From positions 12,530,746 through 12,594,745 of the forward strand of contig NC_092354.1 in assembly GCF_963676685.1 (NCBI RefSeq): a stretch of DNA of 64,000 nucleotides, written 5' to 3'. Positions 55,426 to 64,000 of this stretch are shown piece by piece. Made by a program: the position numbers and the translations under genes. The notes beneath the pieces were generated by a model. The model saw nothing but the letters and a program-made list of their open reading frames with translations, was not told the origin of the DNA and searched no databases. Within the stretch, counting starts at the first letter, position 1. The number at the start of each line of letters is the position of its first letter. This DNA comes from Mytilus edulis (lineage: Eukaryota; Mollusca; Bivalvia; Mytilida; Mytilidae).

Positions 55426-55905
55426 GTGTCTAAGTTCGGAGATGAGGGTTTATTTGTTTCAACAAAAGTACAGGACTTTCCTGTAAATATGTTGGTTGAC
55501 ACCGGTGCAAGTGTCACGGTAATTAATAGAAAGATTTTTGAGAAGCTCCCCCTCTCATCTCAGAACTTAGTTACTCCAGTTACTTTAAATTTAGTTACTG
55601 CTACTGGAGAAACTTCCGCATTTATTGGAAAATTTAATGTGGAAATAAAAATTGGTAGCCATATCATAAATCATGAAGTTTTGATTGCTGATATACATAA
55701 TGATGGAATTTTAGGGGTAGATTTTCTCACCCCTAATAACTGTGATGTTTTGTTAAATGAAAGTTGTTTGTCTATAAATGGGGACCGGATACAATGTTAC
55801 CATTTTACTGAAAATATGCAACCTACTATATGTAGGATTGCTGTAGCTCATGATGTTGTTGTACCTCCTGAAGCTGAAGTTATTGTCCCTATTCAAGATT
55901 GTTGA
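55426..55905 (+). CDS. pro: Retropepsin-type aspartic protease of the LTR element
   Basis: Would cleave Gag and itself during particle maturation. The conserved active-site triad is in MLVDTGASVTVI (Asp codon 55498-55500). The hydrophobic ILGVDFL block (about 55709-55730) corresponds to the retropepsin C-terminal (I/L)LG(x)D signature. The frame is -1 relative to gag and is open upstream to the GGGAAAC heptamer; there is no ATG near its start (this frame's first usable start-like codon is GTG at 55426). It is therefore probably made only as a Gag-Pro fusion. It ends with a TGA at 55903, after which a few codons in shifted frames (NKTGLLV, GVI.LRPIQN) still resemble the protease-RT linker of Gypsy pol. 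Pol thus broke off just downstream. Confidence 0.85.
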   Translation: MSKFGDEGLFVSTKVQDFPVNMLVDTGASVTVINRKIFEKLPLSSQNLVTPVTLNLVTATGETSAFIGKFNVEIKIGSHIINHEVLIADIHNDGILGVDFLTPNNCDVLLNESCLSINGDRIQCYHFTENMQPTICRIAVAHDVVVPPEAEVIVPIQDC

Positions 55906-57743
55906 TTCTCTTGTGAATATTGAAACTGGCATGGTTAGTGCAGTTTCAAAAATTTGTTAACAAGACAGGTCTCTTAGTCTACCTGGAAATGGAGTTATTT
56001 CCCTTAGACCAATCCAAAATTAGTTCAGTATGATAAATAAAAGATGTACCCTAGCAGCAATGCCCCAACATGGTTTAAAATTAATGCTCAAAGAATAAAA
56101 CTAAAGTAGAAATACAATATTTCTTTTTAATTAAAGAAATAATGATTGTGGAAGCCTCTAATGTAGAGAATGCTCTCTTAGACGGTACAATCATATTTGT
56201 TCTGGCATATGATTTTTTATGTTTCATGTATGATGCATTGCTGCACAACATTAAATTTTGGCAACTTATAATCAGCTTGTTATAGTAACTTTGGAGTTAA
56301 CATAATTTTGAATTCATGAATGTGGATCATTCAACATACCAAACATCAGGATAAATTAAAGATTTACACTGGCAGCAAGGCCCCAACATGGCGTAAAATA
56401 AATGCGCAAAGAATTAAACTAAAGTAGAAATACAATATTTCTTTTTAACTAAAGAAATAATGATTGTGGAAACCTCTAATGTAGAGAATGCTCTCTTAGA
56501 CGGTACAATCATGGTTGTTCTAGCATTTGATGATTTTATGTTCTATGTATGATGCATTGTTGCACAGCATTAAATTTTGGCAACTGTATATCAAGTTTAT
56601 TATATTAACTTTGGTTTTAACATAATTTTGAATGTAGATCATTCAACATATGATTGCTGTAAACATAGAAACCAGTGATTGGTAATTGCTTGTTATTACT
56701 AACAGCAATTTGAGTTTATAGAAGCATCCACTGTAGAGAATGTGCTCGTGGAATGCATAAACTTAAAACTAATCATATATGGTCTACATGTAGGCAACTT
56801 ATGTATGTTATTTAAAGAAACCATAAGTTCAATATTAATGTCTTAATATTCACATATTTTTCATTCTTCATGAGTGACCACATCAATTTCATCAGGATTA
56901 TGTACAACAGGTGTACATGGCTTATAATTTCAAATTGCGGTACAAGAGAGTACCACTCTATGTGATCAACTTGTGATCTCACTAAAACCCTACTGGCCTA
57001 GACTAAGAAGACCCGGAATGAGAAGACAAGAGAAGACTTGGAAGAAAGGAACTTTGTGGACTGATAATGTGTTGTTGTTTTTCTATTCATGTATAAAAGT
57101 TAACTATAATTAAGAAATATTGTAAACATTTAATATATTGTAATGTTTTTTTTTATAATTAAATGGTAATGTTGTTAATAGAGTTAAATGGTATATTTTT
57201 TCAATTTTCTTATTGTATATAGTGGTCAGAGGACCATTATAAATGTATAACTTACTACGCAGTCCTGTGGCATCCTTGGCCCTCTACTGTAAATCCTGAA
57301 GTTAAAGGTTAGGAAGTTAAACGTTAGGTAATTTAATGGTACTTGTATGTATATATTGTAAATAATAATTATTGCGCATGAGTATGTGTGATAGTGATAG
57401 ACTATGTGTGTGCGACTGAGCATACAGCATGTACAGTTACAGTTACATTTTTATTTTTGTGTATAAGTGAATACCTTTCTCAGGTTTTCAAGTTTGAGAA
57501 AACATTATAGATGGCTATAGGCAAATGTATATATGTATAAATAGAGTTTAATATATTCTACTTGTAAGTCATAACAAGTACAGAGATCTGATAATTTGTG
57601 ATTGTAGATATTCTTTAACTTATTGTATGGTTGAAAAATAATGTACATATTTTTTTTAAATTAATAGTAAGCGCTGAGGCTTGATATAGATGTTAATATA
57701 TTTTTATCTTACCTTACCATCCAATTGGAGACCAATCCATACT
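55906..57743 (+). other. Noncoding 3' region of the LTR element, with ~300-bp direct repeats
   Basis: Occupies the place where reverse transcriptase and integrase should be. 56045-56335 and 56350-56650 are two copies (about 85-90% alike by eye). They share CCCCAACATGG, ACTAAAGTAGAAATACAATA, GAAATAATGATTGTGGAA, AATGTAGAGAATGCTCTCTT and GATCATTCAACATA. A third, degraded copy is suggested near 56720-56790 (GTAGAGAATGTGCTCG). A purine-rich stretch lies at 57004-57050. The short minus-strand frame near 57226 is not supported. Confidence 0.75.
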
Positions 57744-57756
57744 AAGGAGGGGGCAG
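57744..57756 (+). other. Polypurine tract of the LTR element
   Basis: AAGGAGGGGGCAG immediately precedes the 3' LTR. This is the expected plus-strand primer site and is intact. Confidence 0.8.
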
Positions 57757-59530
57757 TGTTGTGCCGGCCAGAAATTGGTTCCTTATTATGTCCTTTTTAT
57801 GATCCATAAATAAGTTAAAATGGTCTCAAATGTTATATTGTTATTATTTATTGTTGTTAAGATATTTCGTTATTCACACCCCTGTTAAATCCCATCTGGT
57901 TCCATTGTAAGTTATCCGTTTGTTTACATCTGATGTTAAAGTACATTTCTGGAATGTCACCGGAAATTGATTGTTTACATGTCGTTTATACATGTTGAAG
58001 GGACCCCAAATTAGTAGTTTACGCTTGTTATGCAATAATTATGACTTGATGTTGTAGAAATCATAGAATTGTGTACTTCTATATTGTTTAATTACTTATT
58101 CATGTGATTATTAGCTCTCATATTGTAGTTGTTAGTCTACTTTCACTTTTAACTTGCGGTTCAGAATGTCCATTTTTGTCGGGACACGAACCACTTCCAC
58201 TGGGAATTTCACTTACTTTATATTATGTCACGACTTTTATCCTGCATTACTAACTTTGTAATACATTTATTTATCCATCTAGTTAGGTGTGAATCCTTTG
58301 TGAAGTCTGAATTATTTGTAATATTGTGCATAAGTGCCCGGAGGATACTTAGAACCACCATCTTTGCGCAAATGAGCACGTTTGCCCGGAGATCGCAAAC
58401 CGAATTATTTGATTGGTTAATATTATTCTATATATAAAGCGACGTCAGCGTACTCGTGACGTCATTCTTCTCAGTTCACTTTCTTGAGACACGTTCATTT
58501 TATTCGCTTGAAGTTTAACTTTTAAAGTATTTCTCATTATGTCGCAGCAGAATATTGCATCAGATGTAGCTATGATACGTTCGCGTAATAGTTTTATATA
58601 ATTATGCCTTGTTAGGTATATTTATTTTAGTGTTTCTATTAAAAGAAACCATTCTTTTATTTCATTGGCACCGAGAGTCAAACTGTAAAGTGCACCGGGT
58701 GCATTAGTATTTATTTAAAAGCTTCCGTGGATTATTGATCCTTTATAGAAAAGTTATGAATATAAATTACATTTTATATTTAGATGATTTTACCAATCAA
58801 CTGATTCGTTTACTGCATTTAAACCGTTTATAGCGGTACTCAAATTTAGCGGTGCTTCCGAGTTTGGATTTGGCGCACCACATCTATTTTCGGTGTATCT
58901 GCACCGTATACGGCAAACATTATATACATTGCTAAGGCAATGCACCTGGATAAGAGATGACCCTTTATTCTTAAATTGTAAACCTTGGTGCAACAGCACC
59001 TCGTTTTTATACTGTCACTTGAACCTCGGGTGCACAGGAACTTTGGGTGTAACTGAACCCTGGTGCAACCGCACCTCATTTATATACCTTAATTAATTGA
59101 ACTTTGGTGCAACCGCACCTCATTTATAGACTGTAACCTAAACCTTAGGTGCAAGTGAACCTCAGGTGTTTATGCACCTCAACGGAAATATAGCAAGTTA
59201 ACTATGAGATTGATAAATCTCATACCTTTTTAAGTTTTATGTATCCTCTTGGGACTTCTTCTGTTTATATAATGTCATACTACTTTATAGTATAAATATT
59301 TACTATTGTTAGCCTGTATAAATTCATGTTGTGCCTTACTACCAGAATAAACAGGGTGTGAACTTTTATCAGTTTTATGTCTCTGTAAAGCCTTAACAGT
59401 TAGAGTTATAACAACAGATCGAACCCCTTTTAGAAGTATATATTAAATATATATACACCTTGATATGTCGTCGTCCTATGAGTGGTCAATGCGCTGACTG
59501 GAGATACACGCCTGTGGTGGCGACGCAACA
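57757..59530 (+). repeat. 3' long terminal repeat (1,774 bp)
   Basis: No difference from the 5' LTR was noticed in line-by-line comparison, and both ends keep the same 5,884-bp offset, so there are no indels. Its right end GCAACA is followed by ATAC, the target-site duplication. Confidence 0.95.
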
Positions 59531-60081
59531 ATACATAGGATATACCTGTAATTAGGGGATTCAAGGGTTCAAAATTCGATCATAACGTCCTGGGGGAAGC
59601 ATTTTTTCTTCAAATCGGCTGTTTTTTACATTCTGGCGCTTCTTACTCCCTTAAACCGTATCTGTGCACTATATTCACTATATTGGTTTTGTTCCCCCTT
59701 CTATTGCCTTTATTAGGATATATAGGATATACCTGTAATTAGGGGATTCAAGGGTTTAAAATTCGATGATAACGTCCTGGGGGAAGTATTTTTTCTTGAA
59801 ATCAGCCGTTTTTGACATTCGGGCGCTTCTTACTCCCTTAAACCGCATCTGTGCACTATATTCACTATATAGGTTTTGTTCCCCTTTCTATTACCTTTCT
59901 TAGGATTTATAGGATATACCTGTAATTATGGGATTCAAGGGTTCAAAATTCGATCATAACGTCCTGGGGGAAGCATTTTTTCTTCAAATCAGCCGTTTTT
60001 GACATTCGGGCGCTCCTTACTCCCTTAAACCGCATCTGTGCACTATATTCACTATATAGGTTTCGTTCCCCCTTTTATTAC
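59531..60081 (-). repeat. 187-bp satellite (subfamily 2), continuation
   Basis: About three monomers in the same orientation as 49230-51872. They continue exactly the monomer phase interrupted by the LTR element (TCTTATGATAC | ATAGGATATACC). Confidence 0.95.
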
Positions 60082-60265
60082 TGTTGTGAATTAGTTATAG
60101 TTACTTTATACTCTTTTATTTGTTTAACGTTTTACCGCCATTTACGTAACAATAGGCCCGCAACGTCGTCACTTGCCGACGTCTCTCTTGTATATTATAG
60201 ACTAGTAAAGCATACGAAACATTGAAGACGCTTTTGTGTTTACTTATATCGATACGTCCAAAACA
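60082..60265 (+). repeat. 5' LTR of BEL element (184 bp)
   Basis: Starts TGTTGTGAATTAGTTATAG and ends TATCGATACGTCCAAAACA. Identical to 62990-63173 by direct comparison. Confidence 0.95.
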
Positions 60266-60266
60266 T

Positions 60267-60278
60267 TGGTGCCGTGAC
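60267..60278 (+). other. Primer-binding site of the BEL element
   Basis: TGGTGCCGTGAC starts one base after the 5' LTR; the TGG is complementary to a tRNA CCA end. 'TGGTGCCGTGAC' is a phrase typical of BEL/Pao elements. Confidence 0.75.
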
Positions 60279-60299
60279 AAAAACAGAAGAATACGAAAG

Positions 60300-61142
60300 A
60301 TGAGTACCGCGACAACGAAGATGAAGACCAGACGAGCTGGACATCGGGGAGTTCTTACAAAGTTGCTAAAGAAAGTGGAACCGAGTTCCGAGGACCTTTT
60401 GCAGGAATATGACGTTAGCGAACTTTCAACCATTCGAGGACTTATTGTTAAGAAGCAGGAAACGATCGACCAACTGAACGAGAAGATTGTGGAGGAACTA
60501 TCAGAAGAGGAAGTGAGCGAAGAAATAGAGGAAGCCGACAGATATACGTATGACATAGAAATGGCAGTAACCAAACTTTCAAAAATCATTAAGGAATCGG
60601 AAATCACAGACAAACAGTCAAGTAAGTCATTGCTAAACCCAAATGCACACGAGTTTATTAATTTCACGAATCATCAAGAAAGTCAGCCACAGCCCAGTTT
60701 CATGCACGCAAATACATCAGCGTCCGTTTTTTCAAACTCCAGCATGTACCACAAACTTCCCAAATTAAATTTACCAACGTTCGGCGGGAATATGTTAGAA
60801 TGGCAACCCTTTTGGGATTCGTTTAGTGCTGCCGTACACGATAACCTGTCTTTAAACGATGTACAGAAATTTAATTATTTGAAATCTCAACTGTTCGGAG
60901 AAGCCACCCAATGCATAGCAGGTCTACAAATAACTAGCACAAATTACGGACAAGCATTACATGTACTGAAACAAAGATTCGGTCAACCACACAAGATAGT
61001 ACAAACATACATGCAGAGTTTAATCAGCCTTCCTAGTCCAACGTCAAATATTACACATTTGAAAAAATTCTATGACAGCATGGAAAACTACATCCGTGGC
61101 CGGAGACCTCTAATTACTCTGTCTCCAACTATATCCCAATAA
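60300..61142 (+). pseudogene. gag: BEL/Pao Gag, N-terminal part, truncated by inversion
   Basis: 280 codons from the ATG at 60300 (chosen over the upstream in-frame TTG at 60222, which lies in the LTR) to a TAA at 61140. Residues 1-150 are acidic and helical (KKQETIDQLNEKIVEELSEE). From residue ~153 comes the Pao/BEL Gag domain (DUF1759-like): LPKLNLPTFGGNMLEWQPFW, LNDVQKFNYLKSQLFGEATQ, ALHVLKQRFGQPHKIVQTYM. True gag sequence ends at about 61101 (SMENYIRG); the last 13 codons are read through the junction into inverted sequence. The missing continuation is on the opposite strand at 61102-62267. Confidence 0.85.
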
Positions 61143-62267
61143 TAATCGGCGCCAACTAAGACTGATATCTCAAAATCCTCGTCCTGTAAAGCTGGGTGGG
61201 CTAACTTCAATCCATTTAAATGCTGAAAACTCGACTGGTTCCTTGCATAAGTATGTATCGGATAAGCAATCTGTGGTACTATAAGAACTTCAATAGGGAT
61301 AAGTGTATTCGTTAGACCTTTTATATAGACAGTAGCAATTTGTAAATTTCTAACCTTCTTGTTGGATTCACCGAAACCGGATATTGTTATCGCTTCTTTC
61401 CTATGTGGTCTCAGGTTCAATAAATCGGCCATCTCTTGAGTGATAAAGCTTCGCTGGGCTCCTTCGTCGAAAAGTATATTGGCGGTGTTAAAATGTGTCT
61501 TGTCATACGTGATAGGTGCTATCGCGGTTTTCAACAATACCTGCGATCTAACCGATGATGTGGATGAATGCATGCTTGCGACTGCGGCATCGGTATCTGG
61601 TTTTGATGTACTGCTATCTTTAGACTTGGTATACAAGTGTGTTTCATTCTTTGAACAAATGCTAGTATGGTGTCGTTTATTACAGTTTTTACATGTTTTA
61701 TCGGATTTGCAATCGGCAACTCTGTGATTTCCTAAGCAATTGAAACATGCCTGTTTTTCCTTAACAATTCGTTTTCGATCTTCAATTTCCATGACATTTT
61801 TACAAGCTAATGGGGCGTGCACTCCTTGACAAAAGATGCACGGTTTCTTGGTTATGTCTCTTTTTCCTTTTTGATTAGAGTAGTTGCGATTTGTACCCGT
61901 GAAGAATGCTGATGTGGGTGTGTAAATTGGCTCTATATCATCCCCGTTTACCGACTGACCTGCTTCCTTAATCGTTATCTCATGTTGAATAGCTTGCCGT
62001 AACGACGGCAAGTTCCAGTGGTCGCCTCCGTGGGCACGTACCATGTTTTCTCGTATATTCCCAGGTAGTTTATTTAATATTATGGGCACTAAAAGGCTTC
62101 CGAACGACTCGTGAGACTCCCCTATACTTTCAAGGCCACGGATGTAGTTTTCCATGCTGTCATAGAATTTTTTCAAATGTGTAATATTTGACGTTGGACT
62201 AGGAAGGCTGATTAAACTCTGCATGTATGTTTGTACTATCTTGTGTGGTTGACCGAACCTTTGTTTC
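60968..62267. repeat. 134-bp inverted repeats bounding the inverted BEL core
   Basis: 60968-61101 and 62134-62267 are reverse complements with one difference noticed (CAAAGATTCGG against CAAAGGTTCGG). Both encode KQRFGQPHKIVQTYM through SMENYIRG, so the same piece of gag is present on both strands. Confidence 0.95.
61102..62267 (-). pseudogene. Inverted BEL block: Gag C-terminus, zinc knuckles and protease
   Basis: A single open frame on the minus strand (395 codons, 62275 down to 61088). It starts in the duplicated gag piece, then continues gag (LLVPIILNKLPGNIRENMVR). Three knuckles of the form CX2CX3HX4C follow (CIFCQGVHAPLAC, CFNCLGNHRVADC, CKNCNKRHHTSIC). Then comes the protease with FDEGAQRSFI (about 61470-61440) and VLVGADYYWDIVGDRVIRG at the end (about 61160-61108). 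BEL proteases usually read (L/F)D(S/E)G(S/A)Q here, so the catalytic Asp is kept. The block has no stop codon, so the rearrangement is young or the block was selected until recently. No start or promoter on this strand is apparent. Confidence 0.9.
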
Positions 62268-62268
62268 C

Positions 62269-62907
62269 GCCTCACATGACATTCCGAAGGAAATGAACAT
62301 TCAAATTAATTGGAAATTTATTCCGAAAGCAGCACCGTGGTACGGTGGATGGTGGGAGAGACTAGTTGGAATTACGAAAACGACATTAAAAAAAGTGCTC
62401 GGAAAATCACAAGTAAATTCTGACCTATTACGAACAACTTTAATAGAAATCGAACGGGTAATCAACGATCGTCCGATTACGTATGTGTCGTCCGACATTC
62501 GAGATCCAGAGCCGCTAACGCCGTCACATCTACTGCAGGGAAGAAGATTATCGCAAGACAACAATTCTAATTCAGAGGACAATAATTTAAATTTAGATTT
62601 CACAGAAGCAAACAAACGTTACAACCATAAAGTAACTTTAATTGAACACTTTGCAAAACGATGGAGAATGGAATACCTCACCGGATTAAGAGAATTTCAT
62701 CGCGTCGCCGGAGACCAAAGCGCACATGTGAAAATCGGTTCCGTCGTACAAATCATGGACAATTCACCGAGAATGATGTGGAAACTAGCTGTTATAGAAG
62801 ATTTGATCACCGGGAAGGATGGAGTCGTAAGAGCAGTCAAACTACGTACACCAAATGGACTGATTACCACGAGACCAATTGTGAAACTGGTGCCACTGGA
62901 AATATGA
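62269..62907 (+). pseudogene. BEL/Pao integrase C-terminal region
   Basis: Reads KEMNIQINWKFIPKAAPWYG-GWWERLVGITKTTLKKVLGK, then IEIERVINDRPITYVSSD, PLTPSHLLQGRRLS and KRWRMEYLTGLREFH, ending RPIVKLVPLEI before a TGA at 62905. This is the end of the integrase core (the W/F-P-x-APWxGGxWER block) plus the C-terminal DUF5641-like domain found after it in BEL/Pao pol. The DDE catalytic part and all upstream RT/RNase H are deleted at 62267/62268. The frame is open upstream to 62227 only by chance reading of inverted gag sequence. Confidence 0.85.
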
Positions 62908-62989
62908 ACTTTAATTGTTAATAGTGTTTTTTCAATACCCTTTTTATGACCAATACATGAACAGTAATTGCATTTTGCGGCCCCCAGAA

Positions 62990-63173
62990 TGTTGTGAATT
63001 AGTTATAGTTACTTTATACTCTTTTATTTGTTTAACGTTTTACCGCCATTTACGTAACAATAGGCCCGCAACGTCGTCACTTGCCGACGTCTCTCTTGTA
63101 TATTATAGACTAGTAAAGCATACGAAACATTGAAGACGCTTTTGTGTTTACTTATATCGATACGTCCAAAACA
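62990..63173 (+). repeat. 3' LTR of BEL element (184 bp)
   Basis: Identical to the 5' LTR. Preceded by TTTTGCGGCCCCCAGAA rather than a clear purine run, so the polypurine tract is atypical or damaged. Confidence 0.95.
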
Positions 63174-63470
63174 ATTACCTTTCTTAGGATATATAGGATA
63201 TACCTGTAATTAGGGGATTCAAGGGTTCAAAATTCGATCATAAGGTCCTGCTGGGGAAGCATTTTTTCTACAAATCAGCCGTTTTTGACATTCGGGCGCT
63301 CCTTACTCCCTTAAACTGCATCTGTGCACTATATTCACTATATAGGTTTTGTTCCCCATTCTATTACCTTTCTTAGGATACATAGGATATACCTGTAATT
63401 AGGGGATTCAAGTGTTCAAAATTCGATCATCACGTGTTGACCGTTTTCTGTATTCGGGCGCTCCACAATA
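63174..63470 (-). repeat. 187-bp satellite, last units
   Basis: About 1.6 monomers of subfamily 2. The last one is shortened (GATCATCACGTGTTGACCGTTT, then GGGCGCTCC) and ends near 63466, which is the array's right edge. Confidence 0.9.
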
Positions 63471-64000
63471 CAGATATCCTATTAGTTAGTGCTATTATTA
63501 GATTTTATCGAGGAAACACCCCTAGATTTTTGGGTATATTACCTCCTATAGTCCTAATAGACTTTTTATATTTTACTTAAAGTCTTTATATATAATTGTA
63601 TAAGTATGTGAGAAATTTTAATATTTTGAAATTTAAAATTGGCACTTTGAGACATGATTACTCGTTTGCCCTCCCCTGACACATCGAGTACCGTTTAAAC
63701 GGTTGATTTCATTTTATGTGGACATCCCAAGCCGGAAACGAATGCTTGATTAATAAAAGTGGACCCCACACACCCATTGAAATATATGTAATATTATGAC
63801 AATATGTGCCACAATTGTACCATAAGCTCCTAGATATGCATAAGTGGATTTGAGATGCATGATCAAGTTCAATTTTACGTAAAAAATAAATAATTCTAGA
63901 TAAAAGGGATAGGCATAACAAATATCCTATCTGTTTATACTATATATTACACAGACCTCGTATTCTAATCGAATTCCTATAGCAATTCATTACAGACATT
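63471..64000. other. No feature seen
   Basis: AT-rich DNA to the window end. The 70-codon minus-strand frame (63709-63921) has no recognisable features. Confidence 0.5.

Larger units (their letters stand above)
51873..59530 (+). mobile_element. LTR retrotransposon with gag and protease only
   Basis: A 7,658-bp element flanked by a 4-bp duplication ATAC (51869-51872, 59531-59534). Removing the element and one ATAC restores a normal satellite monomer. Two 1,774-bp LTRs (5'-TGTTGTG...GCAACA-3') are exactly 5,884 bp apart at both ends and look identical. Order: LTR, primer-binding site, gag (53798-55414), protease in the -1 frame (to 55905), 1.85 kb of noncoding sequence, polypurine tract, LTR. 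No reverse transcriptase, RNase H, integrase or envelope can be read in any frame. The Gag and protease resemble the Ty3/Gypsy type (inference). It appears to be a non-autonomous element, recently moved by enzymes supplied in trans. Confidence 0.92.
60082..63173 (+). mobile_element. BEL/Pao LTR retrotransposon, internally deleted and inverted
   Basis: A 3,092-bp element with identical 184-bp LTRs (TGTTGTGAATTAG...TCCAAAACA) and a 5-bp duplication ATTAC (60077-60081, 63174-63178) in the satellite. Interior: N-terminal gag on the plus strand; a 1,166-bp block encoding the rest of gag plus protease on the minus strand; then the integrase C-terminal region on the plus strand. Reverse transcriptase, RNase H and the integrase catalytic core are absent. 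BEL/Pao elements normally encode all of these in one long frame, so this is a rearranged, non-autonomous copy. Confidence 0.92.

Noticed and set aside
55113..55517. 134- and 80-codon minus-strand frames opposite gag
   Set aside because: Shadow of the Asn-rich gag tail (AAT/AAC codons read as ATT/GTT on the other strand); no plausible product.
51873..59530. Endogenous retrovirus with envelope
   Set aside because: No envelope-like frame, signal peptide or transmembrane segment exists between protease and the 3' LTR; the region is noncoding.
60116..60667. 183-codon minus-strand ORF covering LTR and gag start
   Set aside because: Reads antisense through LTR, primer-binding site and gag; low-complexity Ser/Ile/Phe composition derived from the acidic gag N-terminus.
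62301..62615. Minus-strand ORF opposite the integrase region
   Set aside because: Antisense shadow of the BEL integrase C-terminal frame.
1..64000. A host (non-transposon) gene or a prokaryote-type defence or metabolic operon
   Set aside because: I looked for long frames, exon-like runs and familiar domains on both strands; every recognisable protein belongs to a mobile element. Short host exons could still be missed without transcript data.

Overview
This window looks like a piece of a bivalve mollusc nuclear genome, most likely a mussel (Mytilus or a close relative). It is AT-rich and intron-era eukaryotic DNA with no bacterial gene organisation. It carries several dispersed repeats that I recognise as very abundant in mussel DNA: the 'CTAGAGGCTC...AGCCTGTGTCGCTCACC' family, a 'GAGGCGAAAGATAC' family, and a tRNA-derived SINE. 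The species is an inference from those repeats. I find no convincing host gene; essentially everything recognisable is transposon- or satellite-derived.

Layout. 1-14.5 kb holds dispersed repeats: two and a half copies of a ~1.3-1.7 kb mussel repeat, a SINE, a 639-bp MITE-like element with 27-bp terminal inverted repeats (TIRs), and short tandem repeats. 14.5-15.4 kb is a decayed Penelope-like reverse transcriptase that runs directly into a 6.9-kb array of ~180-bp satellite monomers (15.4-22.3 kb). 22.3-24.4 kb (minus strand) is a deleted LINE relic (endonuclease plus reverse transcriptase, RT). 24.8-27.3 kb is an uninterrupted 846-codon LINE RT. 27.6-31.8 kb is a second, broken LINE of the same type, split by two nested repeats. 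32.2-41.2 kb is a degenerate satellite built on a GAATGTTGAAAA-type motif. It is interrupted by a second copy of the minus-strand LINE and by a 3.3-kb DNA transposon with 33-bp TIRs and a decayed transposase. 41.3-43 kb has an RNase H relic and outlying, partly inverted, 180-bp satellite units.

44.4-63.5 kb is one array of a second satellite (~187-bp monomer) that flips orientation at ~49,229. Two LTR retrotransposons have jumped into it. The first (51,873-59,530) has 1,774-bp LTRs that look identical and a 4-bp ATAC target-site duplication. It has a gag ORF and an aspartic protease ORF in the -1 frame behind a correctly phased GGGAAAC heptamer, but no reverse transcriptase, RNase H or integrase. 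The second (60,082-63,173) is a BEL/Pao element with identical 184-bp LTRs and a 5-bp ATTAC duplication. Its interior has lost RT/RNase H/integrase core, and the gag-C-terminus-plus-protease block lies inverted between 134-bp inverted repeats.

Together these suggest a gene-poor, satellite-rich region (perhaps pericentromeric or other heterochromatin; inference). Here defective but recently inserted elements, probably mobilised in trans by relatives elsewhere, accumulate inside satellite DNA. The strongest leads are the gag-pro-only LTR element with its frameshift site, and the BEL element with an inverted core between identical LTRs.
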